Assembly: GCA_963814905.1 (NCBI GenBank) | Contig: CAWFEM010000015.1 | Span: forward strand, 496,001-560,000 | Length of the DNA: 64,000 nt | Reading direction: 5' to 3' | From: DASWJZ01 sp963814905 | GTDB lineage: Bacteria; Pseudomonadota; Alphaproteobacteria; Rhizobiales; Afifellaceae | Shown: piece after piece, positions 55,212 through 63,667 of the stretch | How the letters are laid out: each line of letters begins with the position of its first letter | How positions within the stretch are numbered: the first letter of the stretch is position 1 | Notes under the pieces: generated by a model | Database searches by the model: none | What the model saw: the letters and a program-made list of their open reading frames with translations, nothing else | Told to the model about the DNA's origin: nothing | Translations under genes and position numbers: made by a program

Positions 55212-56946
55212 CCGCGCCGAGAAAGAGCACGCTGCCCATGAGCGTGATCAGGATCGCGGCGGCAAGCTCGAACCCAAGCATCACCTGACCGCCGCGCCGA
55301 TCGTCGCTCACCGCGAACCGGCGCGCGAAGCCCTTGGCGCCGACGGCGAGTGCTGCCAGCGCCGCCACCGTGATCGCAGTCCCAACCGCCATTACAAAGG
55401 TCGAGGCGACGCCGGCCCAGAAAATCCCCTGCGAAAGCGCGAAGACGAGAACGATGAGCGCGCCCGAGCACGGCCGGATGCCGACGGAAATGACGGCGGC
55501 CGCCGCGCCGGCGAGTCCGGGCTTCTGCAGCGCGGCCGCGGTCGGGACATGGGTATGGCCGCAGGCCGCGTCCGCCCCGTGTGAAGCATGGTCGTGCGAT
55601 CCGTGCGCGGCATGGCCATGCCCATGCGCGTGATCGTGCCCGTGTCCCTGACCGTGGTGATGATGATGCGCGTGGGGATCGCCGCCGCGCAGCACCGCCC
55701 AGGCCGCACGGCCCTTGCGCACGGCGAGATAGACGCCAAGGAGCGCAACGAGCGCGAAGCTCCCCGCCTCGAATGCCTTCGCGGTCGCGGTGATCGCCAT
55801 GGAGGTCATGTTGAGGATGACCGCCATCATCCCGATGATGGAGACGGCGACCACCGCCTGCGCCATGGCGGCGAGGAAGGCGATGAAGACCCCGCGCCTG
55901 ACGCGCGCCTCGTTGGCGACGAGATAGGACGAGATCACCACCTTGCCGTGACCAGGTCCGGCGGCATGCACGATGCCGTAGAGGAAGGAGACCCCGCCGA
56001 GCCACCAGAAGCCGCCGCCCGCCTTCAGCCCTTTGAGCCCTGCGGTCAGATCGCGGTTGAATGCCGTCTGAAGCTCCACGATCCGCGCCATCCACAAGCG
56101 GAAGAGGCTCGGCCGCGGAGGCGGCGCCGCGGCGGCTGTCTGTTGTTCTTCGGGCGCGGCCGCGCCGCCGCCAGCTGCCGCGCCCGATTCCGACACGCTG
56201 CTTGCGGAGCCCGGCAAGGCGGTAAGATCGCCCTGCGCTTCTGACCCGGCCATTTGCGATATTGCCGAGCCGGCATTGGCGACCGCCGGAACGGCTCCGC
56301 CGCAGTTCAGATCCGCTGTGTTCTCGATGCCGGCGGTAAGCGACTGCATGCCCGCCGGAAGCGCTCGCTGATCGGCGCCGACCGTTGCCAGCGCCGCCGC
56401 GGCGGCGGCGTCAGGCGCGTGCCCGGGATGGACGCTGAGCTTGCACGCCTCCGGCGCATCGACAAGGCGCACCGCTTCAGCGTTCGGAAGCGTGAAGGCA
56501 ACATAATATTCCGGGTCGTAGACTCCGAGCGTTGTCGTGCCGCGCGGCAGGATCGGCGTGGCGAGCGGCAGCGTGAAATGCAGCAGCAGCCGTCCGCCCG
56601 CGAGCTCCAAATGGTATTTCGTCGGCGGCGCGAAGGTCGCCTGATAGTCGCCGACCGCCAGGAACGTGAAGAAGTCGTAGTCCTTGAGCGACTCGACGTT
56701 CTCCTTTGCGAGCGGGACAAGCTCCTCCGGCGAGTACTTTCCGTCGCGATTGGTGTCGAGCCCCTGCAGCGCATAGGCGGAAAACTCTTCGTCGAAGAGC
56801 CAGTGGTGGCGGATCGCCGCGAGCCGCCCCTTGTCGTCGAAGACCATCTCGGAGGCGGCGTCGACCCAGACATGCGGATGCGCTGCCGCGAAAGCGGGCG
56901 TCAGAAGGACGAAGAGCGCGCCGATCAAAAGGCGTAGGAAATGCAA
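55201..56946 (-). CDS. DUF1007-NicO fusion, probable nickel/cobalt transporter
   Basis: 581 residues. A signal peptide precedes a DUF1007 domain (HPHVWVDAASEMVFDDKGRL to YDPEYYVAFTLPN, residues about 20-180), then a low-complexity Ala/Gly/Pro linker, then a six-helix NicO/RcnA-like transporter domain beginning FLYGIVHAAGPGHGKVVISSYL. A His-rich cytosolic loop (HAHHHHHGQGHGHDHAHGHG) lies mid-domain, and the second half has VISVGIRPCSGALIVLVFAL. DUF1007 proteins typically sit beside NicO genes in zinc or nickel/cobalt systems; here they are fused. Beside a cobalt nitrile hydratase it may supply or balance cobalt. Direction of transport is not known. Confidence 0.88.
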   Translation of the reverse strand: MHFLRLLIGALFVLLTPAFAAAHPHVWVDAASEMVFDDKGRLAAIRHHWLFDEEFSAYALQGLDTNRDGKYSPEELVPLAKENVESLKDYDFFTFLAVGDYQATFAPPTKYHLELAGGRLLLHFTLPLATPILPRGTTTLGVYDPEYYVAFTLPNAEAVRLVDAPEACKLSVHPGHAPDAAAAAALATVGADQRALPAGMQSLTAGIENTADLNCGGAVPAVANAGSAISQMAGSEAQGDLTALPGSASSVSESGAAAGGGAAAPEEQQTAAAAPPPRPSLFRLWMARIVELQTAFNRDLTAGLKGLKAGGGFWWLGGVSFLYGIVHAAGPGHGKVVISSYLVANEARVRRGVFIAFLAAMAQAVVAVSIIGMMAVILNMTSMAITATAKAFEAGSFALVALLGVYLAVRKGRAAWAVLRGGDPHAHHHHHGQGHGHDHAHGHGHAAHGSHDHASHGADAACGHTHVPTAAALQKPGLAGAAAAVISVGIRPCSGALIVLVFALSQGIFWAGVASTFVMAVGTAITVAALAALAVGAKGFARRFAVSDDRRGGQVMLGFELAAAILITLMGSVLFLGAVMA

Positions 56947-57062
56947 ACGCCACCTCGCGTCGTATGCGACGCGGCCGCTTGCGCCGATTTTCCGGCTAAT
57001 TCTGGGCGATAGGCCAAGGCCGGCCCGCGACGCCGCCTTCTAGCCCGGCCGGCGCCCCGGGA

Positions 57063-57398
57063 TCAAACGATCAGCGTGAAGCCGATCGCCGTGTTCACTG
57101 CGTCGCGGACGACGGTGAGCACGGCGTTGATGATCTTCTCCGCCGCCGCCTCCACCATGCTGGTCAGCATGGCGATCGTGGCAATGACTTGGCTGCGCGC
57201 CGTTCTCAGGTGACGCTTGGCCATCGACTTGGTGATCTGCCCTCCGAGGAAGGCGTTGGTGATCGCGACGAGCCTTTGCGCCAGCCCCTGCAGCTCGATC
57301 GTCGCGGCCTCTCTTATGATGTCCCATTGATCCTTCCCGATGGTCGCCGCCTGGGTGATCATCGACTGGCCGAGCGCCTGGACGTTTAGTGATGGCAT
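57063..57398 (-). CDS. Hypothetical helical protein
   Basis: 111 residues with almost entirely helical, Ala/Ile/Val-rich character: LGQSMITQAATIGKDQWDII, LAQRLVAITNAFLGGQITKS and a hydrophobic C-terminal helix pair. No signal peptide or known motif. It follows the 185-residue lipoprotein by only nine bases on the same strand, and its ATG at 57398 is preceded by GGAGGGGAC, so the two are probably co-transcribed. I do not recognise the family. It could be an immunity- or anchor-like protein but nothing in the sequence shows this. Confidence 0.6.
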   Translation of the reverse strand: MPSLNVQALGQSMITQAATIGKDQWDIIREAATIELQGLAQRLVAITNAFLGGQITKSMAKRHLRTARSQVIATIAMLTSMVEAAAEKIINAVLTVVRDAVNTAIGFTLIV

Positions 57399-57407
57399 CG
57401 TCCCCTC

Positions 57408-57965
57408 CTACCTGTGAGCGCGCACGGTCTGCAAAGCGACGCGGACGGCGGCCTCGATGTCCGCAAGGTCGAGACTGGCGATGGCCGGGGTGATCCACTT
57501 CGCCTCCTTGTGGTCCTCTTCCAGGGCCGACTGCGCGATCTCCACGTTGCGGATGACGACGGTCGTGCAGTTTCCGCTCATGTCGATCGGCTCTTCGTCC
57601 ACGCCGATCGCGGCAGCCGTTTTTCCGATCTGGACCCCCGCGGCGTCGACGGCGGCGCCGGCCAGCTTTATGCTCGGGCAGCTGCGATTGCCCCCGATGA
57701 TGCCGGCACGCAGCCTGAGGTCCGCCAACGCCGCCTGCGACGATGCGTAGAAGGCGTTGGATTGCGGAGAGCCGTAACGCCCCTCCGCTTTGCCGGCGTT
57801 GAGCTGCGCCTCTTTCACGAACTGTACCGTGGACTTGTAGTAGGCGTTCAGTCCCGACTCGATCTCGGCGTCGTAAGGCTCGCCGATCTGGACTGCCGTG
57901 CAACCGGCCAGCCACATGACGGCCGCGACGATTGCGACCGAAGCGAAAACGCGATGGTACCGCAT
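57408..57965 (-). CDS. Hypothetical lipoprotein
   Basis: 185 residues with a lipoprotein signal (RYHRVFASVAIVAAVMWLAG, lipobox LAGC). The mature part is mixed: FVKEAQLNAGKAEGRYGSPQ is helical, and the middle has two cysteines (GNRSCPSIKL and SGNCTTVVIRNV) that could form a disulfide. It begins at ATG 57965 after GGGGAGG. Together with the helical protein it forms a two-gene operon between the metal transporter and the amidase. No family recognised. Confidence 0.65.
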   Translation of the reverse strand: MRYHRVFASVAIVAAVMWLAGCTAVQIGEPYDAEIESGLNAYYKSTVQFVKEAQLNAGKAEGRYGSPQSNAFYASSQAALADLRLRAGIIGGNRSCPSIKLAGAAVDAAGVQIGKTAAAIGVDEEPIDMSGNCTTVVIRNVEIAQSALEEDHKEAKWITPAIASLDLADIEAAVRVALQTVRAHR

Positions 57966-58042
57966 GACATCCTCCCCGCGCTACAACTTACAAATGAAGC
58001 GGGCGGAAGGGAAGATGCAACGACAACCTTGGCGATACGCGA

Positions 58043-59227
58043 TCAGGCCTTCGCCACCTTGAGCGCCAGTTCCACGAGCGCCCGGTCGGAGCCGCGTGGG
58101 CCGATCAGCGACAACCCGAGCGGACAGCCGTCAACTTTCGCAAGCGGCATCGAAATCTGCGGCAGGCCGGAGAGCCCCGCGATGCACAGGATCGAGAGCG
58201 CCCGCTCGCGATAGGCTTGCAGCGCCTCCCCCGCGAGGTCGCGCTTCGGCGCGATCGCCGGCACTGTCGGCAGCATCAGGACACCGTCGTCGCCGACAAG
58301 CTCCTCAACCCGCTCCCGCTGCGCCTTGCGGTTCGCTTCCGCCTCGCGCCGTTCAGCGGCGCCAAGCGTCTTGCCGAATTCGAAACGCTCGCGGATGCCG
58401 GGCGTCATGTCGGGATTGCGCGCTTCGATCCAATTGCCATGCACCTCCCAGGCTTCAGCCGCTTGAAGACGCCGGAAAGTCCAGTACCATTCGTCGAGCC
58501 CCCCCGGCGCAACGGTTGCCGTGATCGCGTCGCCGAGAACGTCGACCGCCTGCCCTTCCCCCGGTTCGAGCGCGTCGGCCTCGCGCTCCGACACGAGCTG
58601 CACGAAAGCATCCTCCGCCCGCATCAGCCGCGAAAGCTCGAACGCGCGCGCGTCGCCGCCGAGAAAGACCGGTGCGATGCGGGCGAAGAGTTCCCCGTCG
58701 TCGGCGAAGTAGCCGACCGTGTCGAAGGAGGGCGCAAGCGGCATGCCGCGCGAATTGTCGACGCGTCCGTGCGTCGGCCGGATGCCCCAGAGCCCGCAAT
58801 AGCTCGCCGGCGTCCTGACCGACCCGCCGGTGTCGGAGCCGATGGCGAAATCGCAAAGATGCGCCGCGACCGCCGCCGCCGAGCCCGACGAAGAACCGCC
58901 GGTGATGCGGCCCTCGGCGCGCGGATTGATCGGCTCGGGGAAATGCTTGTTCTGCCCGTTCATGGAGAAGGTGAGTTCGTCGGTCTGCGTCTTGCCGACG
59001 AAGCGCGCGCCGGCGTCGAGCATCTTCTGCACGATCGGCGCGCTCGTCTGGTGGATCGGGCTCTCGGTGGCCTTGACCGGGCTGCCGCCACCGGTCGGAT
59101 AGCCGGCGACGTCGAAAATGTCCTTGACCGCGAAGGTCAGGCCCTCGAGCGGACCCTCGGCGGCGGACGCCACCTCCACCTCGCCGTAGTCCAGGAACGC
59201 ATTGACCGGATCGCTGCGAATGATCAT
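58043..59227 (-). CDS. Amidase (amidase signature family)
   Basis: 394 residues. The Ser-cisSer-Lys triad is visible: Lys in LTFAVKDIFDVAGYPTGGG, the first Ser in GRITGGSSSGSAAAVAA, and the nucleophile Ser in FAIGSDTGGSVRTPASYCGL. The shorter C-terminal part ends with LPQISMPLAKVDGCPLGLSL. This hydrolyses an amide to acid and ammonia. The nitrile hydratase genes 4 kb away make nitrile-derived amides, so a two-step nitrile degradation route is plausible; three genes intervene. The start ATG 59227 is normal and divergent from gluQRS. Confidence 0.88.
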   Translation of the reverse strand: MIIRSDPVNAFLDYGEVEVASAAEGPLEGLTFAVKDIFDVAGYPTGGGSPVKATESPIHQTSAPIVQKMLDAGARFVGKTQTDELTFSMNGQNKHFPEPINPRAEGRITGGSSSGSAAAVAAHLCDFAIGSDTGGSVRTPASYCGLWGIRPTHGRVDNSRGMPLAPSFDTVGYFADDGELFARIAPVFLGGDARAFELSRLMRAEDAFVQLVSEREADALEPGEGQAVDVLGDAITATVAPGGLDEWYWTFRRLQAAEAWEVHGNWIEARNPDMTPGIRERFEFGKTLGAAERREAEANRKAQRERVEELVGDDGVLMLPTVPAIAPKRDLAGEALQAYRERALSILCIAGLSGLPQISMPLAKVDGCPLGLSLIGPRGSDRALVELALKVAKA

Positions 59228-59277
59228 TCGATCCCCTCCCCGCCTCTATAGGCGCATCGGGAAAGGCGAAGCGCAAC

Positions 59278-60209
59278 ATGCCCCCGCCGCAAGGCTTCGA
59301 AACGTCGCGCGTCTTCCGTTTCGCGCCGAGCCCGAACGGCTACCTGCACCGCGGCCATGCGTTCTCCGCGCTCCTGAACGCCCGTGCGGCGGCGAAGACC
59401 GGCGGGCGCTTCCTCCTGCGCATCGAGGATATCGACCGAACCCGCGCGCGGGCGGAATTCGAGGCGGCGATCTTTCAGGACCTCGCCTGGCTCGGCCTGA
59501 CCTGGGAGGAGCCGGTGCTGCGCCAGCGCGACCGGTTCGAGGCCTACGCGGCGGCCCTCAACGAGCTCGATCGGCTGGGGCTCCTCTATCCGGCCTTCAT
59601 GAGCCGCGGCGAGATCGCATCCGCCGTCGCGGAAGCGGGAACGGATTGGCCGCGCGATCCGGACGGCGCGCCGCTTTATCCCGGACCGGAGCGCGACTGG
59701 TCCAAGGCGCGGCGGAAAGCGGAAGTGGAAAGCGGACAACCTTATGCGCTCCGCCTCGATCTGGCGCGCGCGCTCTCCGGTCTTCAAAGCCTGACGTGGA
59801 ACGAGGTCGATCCCTTCGGCGAAATGCCGCCTTCGAACACGGCCACGCCGACCCGCCGGCGTGGGGCGACGTCGTGCTGGCGCGCAAGGAGGTGCCCGCC
59901 AGCTATCACCTAGCGGTCGTCGTCGATGACGCCTTCCAGGGCGTCACCGATGTCGTGCGCGGCAAGGACCTTGAAGCGTCGACGTCTGTACACCGTCTGC
60001 TGCAGACGCTTCTCCAGCTGCCGGAGCCGCGTTACTTCCATCACGCCCTGATCCTCGACGAGACCGGCGCGAAGCTGTCGAAGTCGCGCGGCTCGGAAAC
60101 GATCCGCGCCCGCCGTGAAGCGGGCGAGAGCCCGGCGACGCTGATCGCCGGGCTTTCCGTCGACGGGCGCTCCCTGCTGGATGCCGTCAGGCGGCCTCAG
60201 CCAGGATGA
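59278..60209 (+). pseudogene. gluQRS: Glutamyl-Q tRNA(Asp) synthetase, one frameshift near 59828
   Basis: From ATG 59278 (PPPQGFETSRVFRFAPSPNG) the class I synthetase HIGH-like motif YLHRGHAFSALLNARAA and FLLRIEDIDRTRARAEFEAA are read in one frame. Near 59825-59832 the frame is lost; the other frame continues FEHGHADPPAWGDVVLARKE, VASYHLAV-like and VVRGKDLEAST, with a KMSKS-like KLSKSRG near the end. The joined protein is about 310 residues, normal for GluQRS, which glutamylates queuosine of tRNA-Asp. One base is missing or two added. The 3' end overlaps azoR by 23 bases in convergent orientation. Confidence 0.85.
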
Positions 60210-60810
60210 GGCTCACCTTGCCGAGCGCCGCGTCGACGGCCTTTTGCGCGGCTTCAGCGCCGAAGATCGTGCCTTCGACCGCGATCACCTCGACGTCCGT
60301 CATGCCGAGGAAACCGAGCATGTGCCTGAGATAAGGCTCCTGGAAGTCGATGGTCCGCATTGGCTCCTCGGAATAGACGCCGCCGCGCGATTCGACGAGA
60401 TAGACCTTCTTGCCGGTGGCCAGGCCTTCCGGCACGCCGTCAGCGCCGTAGCGGAACGTGCGGCCCGACCGCGCGATGTGATCGATCCAGCTCTTCAGCG
60501 TGGAGGTCGGTGCGAAGTTGATCATCGCGGAGGCGATGACGACGATATCGGCGGCGAGAAGCTCGTCGACCAGACGGTCGGAGCGCTCGATTTCGGCGCG
60601 CTGCGAGGCGTTGCGATCGTCGGCGGGTGTGAACATCCCTCCGACGAAGTCTTCGCCGATATGGGGAAGCGGCTCCGCACCGAGATCGCGGACGGTGACT
60701 GCGGCGTCCGGGTGCTCGCCCGTAAGCCTTTCGACCAACGCCTTGGCGACCTTGGTCGAATAGGACGCGTCACCGCGTGGGCTGGTGGTTACGAGAAGAA
60801 CATTGGTCAT
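60187..60810 (-). CDS. azoR: FMN-dependent NADH azoreductase
   Basis: 207 residues in the flavodoxin-like quinone-reductase fold: VLLVTTSPRGDASYSTKVAK (FMN phosphate loop), ADIVVIASAMINFAPTSTLK (conserved Met-x-Asn-Phe before the isoalloxazine site), IDHIARSGRTFRYGADG and LVESRGGVYSEEPM. It reduces azo dyes and, physiologically, quinones in two-electron steps. ATG 60810 is chosen although the frame is open to 61272, since the extension is antisense sequence. It is divergent from an HxlR regulator, as in other azoreductase loci. Confidence 0.93.
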   Translation of the reverse strand: MTNVLLVTTSPRGDASYSTKVAKALVERLTGEHPDAAVTVRDLGAEPLPHIGEDFVGGMFTPADDRNASQRAEIERSDRLVDELLAADIVVIASAMINFAPTSTLKSWIDHIARSGRTFRYGADGVPEGLATGKKVYLVESRGGVYSEEPMRTIDFQEPYLRHMLGFLGMTDVEVIAVEGTIFGAEAAQKAVDAALGKVSLILAEAA

Positions 60811-60897
60811 GGCTAAGGTCCTGGAATCTTGGGAGGATACGAAGTTCCCGTTGCGTCGGCCGGCCGCCTGACCCATCTTTTCGATCAGCGGCTGGTA

Positions 60898-60912
60898 GTT
60901 ACATTTTGTAAC
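60898..60912. promoter_or_regulatory. Inverted repeat GTTACA-TTT-TGTAAC, probable HxlR operator
   Basis: A perfect 6-bp inverted repeat with 3-bp spacer lies midway between azoR and the hxlR-type gene, 49 bases before the latter's start. It is the most symmetric sequence in the 150-base divergent region. Confidence 0.65.
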
Positions 60913-60960
60913 CGACGCTAATTTGATTACCGGCGAAGTAGCCCGCAAGGAGGCACTTTT

Positions 60961-61404
60961 TTGAGCCCTGGTCACACGCATGTTCCCGAGGCCTGTTGCG
61001 CGCTGAACGACCTCCTGTCGCGTGTCGGCGACAAGTGGACGGTGCTTGTGGTCGGCCTCCTCTGCGGCGGGCCGATGCGCTTCAACGAGCTCCGCCGCGC
61101 GACCGACGGCATCTCGCAGCGCATGCTGACGCTGACATTGCGCGGGCTTGAGCGCGACGGGCTGGTGACGCGGACCGTCTTTCCGACGATCCCGCCACGC
61201 GTCGAATACGAGCTGACCGAACTCGGCCGCACGTTGAAGGGGCCGCTTGGCGCCTTGGCCGAATGGGCGCAATCGAACCGCCCGGCCGTTGCGAAGGCGC
61301 GGACGGCGTTCGACGCGAAGCTTGCAAAGGAAGCTGCCCGGGCCGGCGGGCCCGCTGCCGCCTCTAGCCGAGCAACGCCTGCACCACGCTCAGCCACAGC
61401 GTGA
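60961..61404 (+). CDS. HxlR-family transcriptional regulator
   Basis: 147 residues. A winged helix-turn-helix with the HxlR signatures: CCALNDLLSRVGDKWTVLVV, MRFNELRRATDGISQRMLT, LRGLERDGLVTRTVFPTIPP and VEYELTELGRTL. The TTG start at 60961 is seven bases after AAGGAGG; no in-frame ATG exists nearby. Cys12 and Cys13 near the N terminus recall the redox-active Cys of YodB-type regulators. It is divergent from azoR with a symmetric repeat between. Probable role: repression of azoR relieved by quinones or diamide-like electrophiles. Confidence 0.88.
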   Translation: MSPGHTHVPEACCALNDLLSRVGDKWTVLVVGLLCGGPMRFNELRRATDGISQRMLTLTLRGLERDGLVTRTVFPTIPPRVEYELTELGRTLKGPLGALAEWAQSNRPAVAKARTAFDAKLAKEAARAGGPAAASSRATPAPRSATA

Positions 61405-62323
61405 CCGTCACCACGCCGGCGGCGGTCGAGATCAGGAGCGTGTTCGACGCGAGCGCCTGACCCGTGCCGAGGCGGCTCGCGATCAAGAAAGCGTTGACCC
61501 CGGTCGGGCACGCGCCGGTCAATGTCAGCGCCGCCACGCCGATCGGCGGAAGACCGATCCCCCACGCTGCCGCAAAGACGAGCGAGGGAAGCAGGAAGAG
61601 CTTCAGCGCCGAGATCGCGACCGCCGCCTTCACCTGGCGCGCGATGCCGTAATTGACGAGCGCCATGCCCGAGGCGAAGAGCGCCAGCGGGCCTGCCGAC
61701 CGCGCCAGGGGGTCGATCACCTTTGCCGCGGCGGAGGGAATGGCGAGGCCGGTCAGCCGCCATAGCATCCCGGCAGCGATACCGATCAGGATCGGATGCT
61801 TGATAAGCGTGAAGGCAAGCCGCTTGAAACCTTCGCGGCGCGAGGCCGGATCGGTGTCGTTGCCCTCCGCCGCGAGCACCCATTCGTTGAGGAACACGCT
61901 GATCAGCATCATCACCGGCAGGTGGATGGCGACGACGATGATCAGGAACACCGTGCCGCTTTCGCCAAGCGCGGTCTGCATCAGCGGCAGGCCGATCAGC
62001 ACGCCGTTGGAATAGGCCGCCGAGCCGCCGGCGACGATCCCTGCCCGCGCATCACGTCCGAAAATGCGCGTGATCATAAGATGCCCGACCGTCCACACGA
62101 TCGCGAAGGACGCGAAATAGGCCGCCCAGATGCGCCACGGCGACACGCCATGGAAATCGGCCGTGGCGAGCGTCGTGAAGAGCAGGAGCGGGATCGCAAG
62201 CGTGAAGACGAAATCGGTGAGCTTCTCGCCCACGGCAACGGAAAGGAGTCCGGTTCGCGCGGCGGCGTAGCCGAGGCCGATCAAGCCGAAGATGGAGATG
62301 ACGATCGACAGCGTCTCGGACAA
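61364..62323 (-). CDS. AEC-family (auxin efflux carrier-like) permease
   Basis: 319 residues with about ten membrane helices. Recognisable family segments are ETLSIVISIFGLIGLGYAAA at the start, GLPLMQTALGESGTVFLIIV in helix 4-5, FKRLAFTLIKHPILIGIAAG, and ALTLTGACPTGVNAFLIASR near the end. It starts with TTG at 62323, nine bases after GGAGG; the frame extends to 63064, but this part is antisense to the SDR gene. Transport direction or substrate is unknown. It overlaps the convergent HxlR gene by 41 bases. Confidence 0.87.
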   Translation of the reverse strand: MSETLSIVISIFGLIGLGYAAARTGLLSVAVGEKLTDFVFTLAIPLLLFTTLATADFHGVSPWRIWAAYFASFAIVWTVGHLMITRIFGRDARAGIVAGGSAAYSNGVLIGLPLMQTALGESGTVFLIIVVAIHLPVMMLISVFLNEWVLAAEGNDTDPASRREGFKRLAFTLIKHPILIGIAAGMLWRLTGLAIPSAAAKVIDPLARSAGPLALFASGMALVNYGIARQVKAAVAISALKLFLLPSLVFAAAWGIGLPPIGVAALTLTGACPTGVNAFLIASRLGTGQALASNTLLISTAAGVVTVTLWLSVVQALLG

Positions 62324-62458
62324 ATCTCTCTTCCTCCGACTCCGACGTGTCCGGGACGGCTTTCGGCCGCCGCCGTTCTGCCATAGAGGTCCGCTCGGCG
62401 GAAGCTGCGGCGGAGGCTGGCGCGTGGGGTGCGTGCGTGGCCGGCGCGTTAGGAAGAG

Positions 62459-63292
62459 ATGCAAAAGACAATTCTCATCACCGGCTGCTCGAGCGGCATC
62501 GGGAAATGCGCCGCGCTCGGCATGCAGGCGCGCGGCTGGCGCGTCTTCGCCACGGCGCGCAAGCCCGCCGATATCGACATGCTCGGTAAAGCCGGCCTGA
62601 GCCCGCTCTATCTCGACTACGCGGAGCCCGATTCCATCGCGGCCGCCGCCGAACGGCTCTTCGCGGAGACCGGCGGCACGCTCGACGCGCTTTTCAATAA
62701 TGGCGCCTACGCGCAGCCCGGCGCGCTGGAGGACGTGACGACCGACGTGCTGCGCGCGCAGTTCGAGGCGAACTTCTTCGGCTGGCACGATCTGACGCGA
62801 CGCATCGTCCCCGCCATGCGGCGGCAGGGAAGCGGACGCATCGTCATGTGCTCCTCGGTGCTCGGCCTGATCGCCATGGGCTTCCGCGGCCCCTACACCA
62901 CAGCCAAGTTCGCGCTCGAAGCTTATTCCGACACGCTTCGCATCGAGCTTGCCGGTTCGGGCATCCACGTCTCGACAATCGAGCCGGGGCCGATCCGCAC
63001 GCGCTTCACGCAGAACGCGCTCGCCTATGCGCGCAAGAACATCGACCTCGAGAATTCCGTCCACGCCGGCTATTACCGCAAGCGCCTCGCGGCAATGGAG
63101 ACCGGCGGCAACAGCTTCGGAGAGCTCGGGCCGGAGGCAGTGCTGAAGGTGCTCATCCGTGCCTGCGAGGACAGGAAGCCGCGGCCGCAGTACTTTGTGA
63201 CGCGGCCCACCTATGCGATGAGCCTGCTGAGACGGCTCGCCTCAAAACGCCAGCTTCACGCTTTCCTGCGCTGGGCGACGTTCAAGGAATGA
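62459..63292 (+). CDS. Short-chain dehydrogenase/reductase
   Basis: 277 residues. The nucleotide-binding motif is TILITGCSSGIGKCAALGMQ, the N-N-G motif FNNGAYAQPGALEDV, and the catalytic residues are in MCSSVLGLIAMGFRGPYTTA with YTTAK. The start at 62459 follows AGGAAGAG. It resembles the SDR family with retinol- or steroid-dehydrogenase-like length; the C terminus (YAMSLLRRLASKRQLHAFLR) is basic. It is divergent from the AEC gene. Substrate not known. Confidence 0.88.
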   Translation: MQKTILITGCSSGIGKCAALGMQARGWRVFATARKPADIDMLGKAGLSPLYLDYAEPDSIAAAAERLFAETGGTLDALFNNGAYAQPGALEDVTTDVLRAQFEANFFGWHDLTRRIVPAMRRQGSGRIVMCSSVLGLIAMGFRGPYTTAKFALEAYSDTLRIELAGSGIHVSTIEPGPIRTRFTQNALAYARKNIDLENSVHAGYYRKRLAAMETGGNSFGELGPEAVLKVLIRACEDRKPRPQYFVTRPTYAMSLLRRLASKRQLHAFLRWATFKE

Positions 63293-63343
63293 GAACCTGC
63301 GGCCGCCTGAGACCGTACCTGCCCGATAGTGGAACTGCGTGCC

Positions 63344-63535
63344 ATGCAAGCCTTCGCCAAATTTCTCGTGCCGGTCGCGCTCGCTGTCGTCCTCGTCATC
63401 CTGCTTGCCGGCTTGTGGAACATGATGCGTGGGGGCTCCGGAAGCCGCTCGCAAAACCTCATGCGCGCCCGCGTGATCGCGCAATTCGTCGCGATCGTCG
63501 TGGCGATGGCCGCGCTCTGGCTGATGGGGCGGTAA
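63344..63535 (+). CDS. Twin transmembrane protein (HIG1-like)
   Basis: 63 residues: two hydrophobic helices (FLVPVALAVVLVILLAGLWN and RVIAQFVAIVVAMAALWLMG) joined by a basic loop NMMRGGSGSRSQNLMRA, which matches the conserved loop of the small HIG1-like proteins of rhizobia. In mitochondria, HIG1 proteins associate with respiratory complexes. The ATG at 63344 fits; an upstream ATG at 63329 is possible. Function in bacteria is unknown. It stands alone between an SDR gene and a lipid A enzyme gene. Confidence 0.8.
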   Translation: MQAFAKFLVPVALAVVLVILLAGLWNMMRGGSGSRSQNLMRARVIAQFVAIVVAMAALWLMGR

Positions 63536-63565
63536 GGCGGCAAAGCGTTGCCTCCAAGCCACAGA

Positions 63566-63583
63566 CTCCGGCAAGAGCCGGAG
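63566..63583 (+). terminator. Hairpin after the HIG1-like gene
   Basis: A 7-bp stem CTCCGGC / GCCGGAG with loop AAGA, 31 bases after the stop. There is no T-run, so it may be only a weak end. Confidence 0.4.
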
Positions 63584-63667
63584 ATGCGACCTTAATTTCG
63601 TCGCTCCGCGCGGCCGTTTGGTTAAGGATTGCCCCGGGCGGCGGCGCCGCCCCAAGACGGGGGCGAG

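Noticed and set aside
60811..61272. Upstream extension of azoR to 61272
   Set aside because: The added residues are antisense to the HxlR gene; the ATG at 60810 begins the FMN-binding strand directly.
62324..63064. Upstream extension of the AEC permease frame
   Set aside because: It is antisense to an SDR gene and not hydrophobic. The TTG at 62323 has a GGAGG site.
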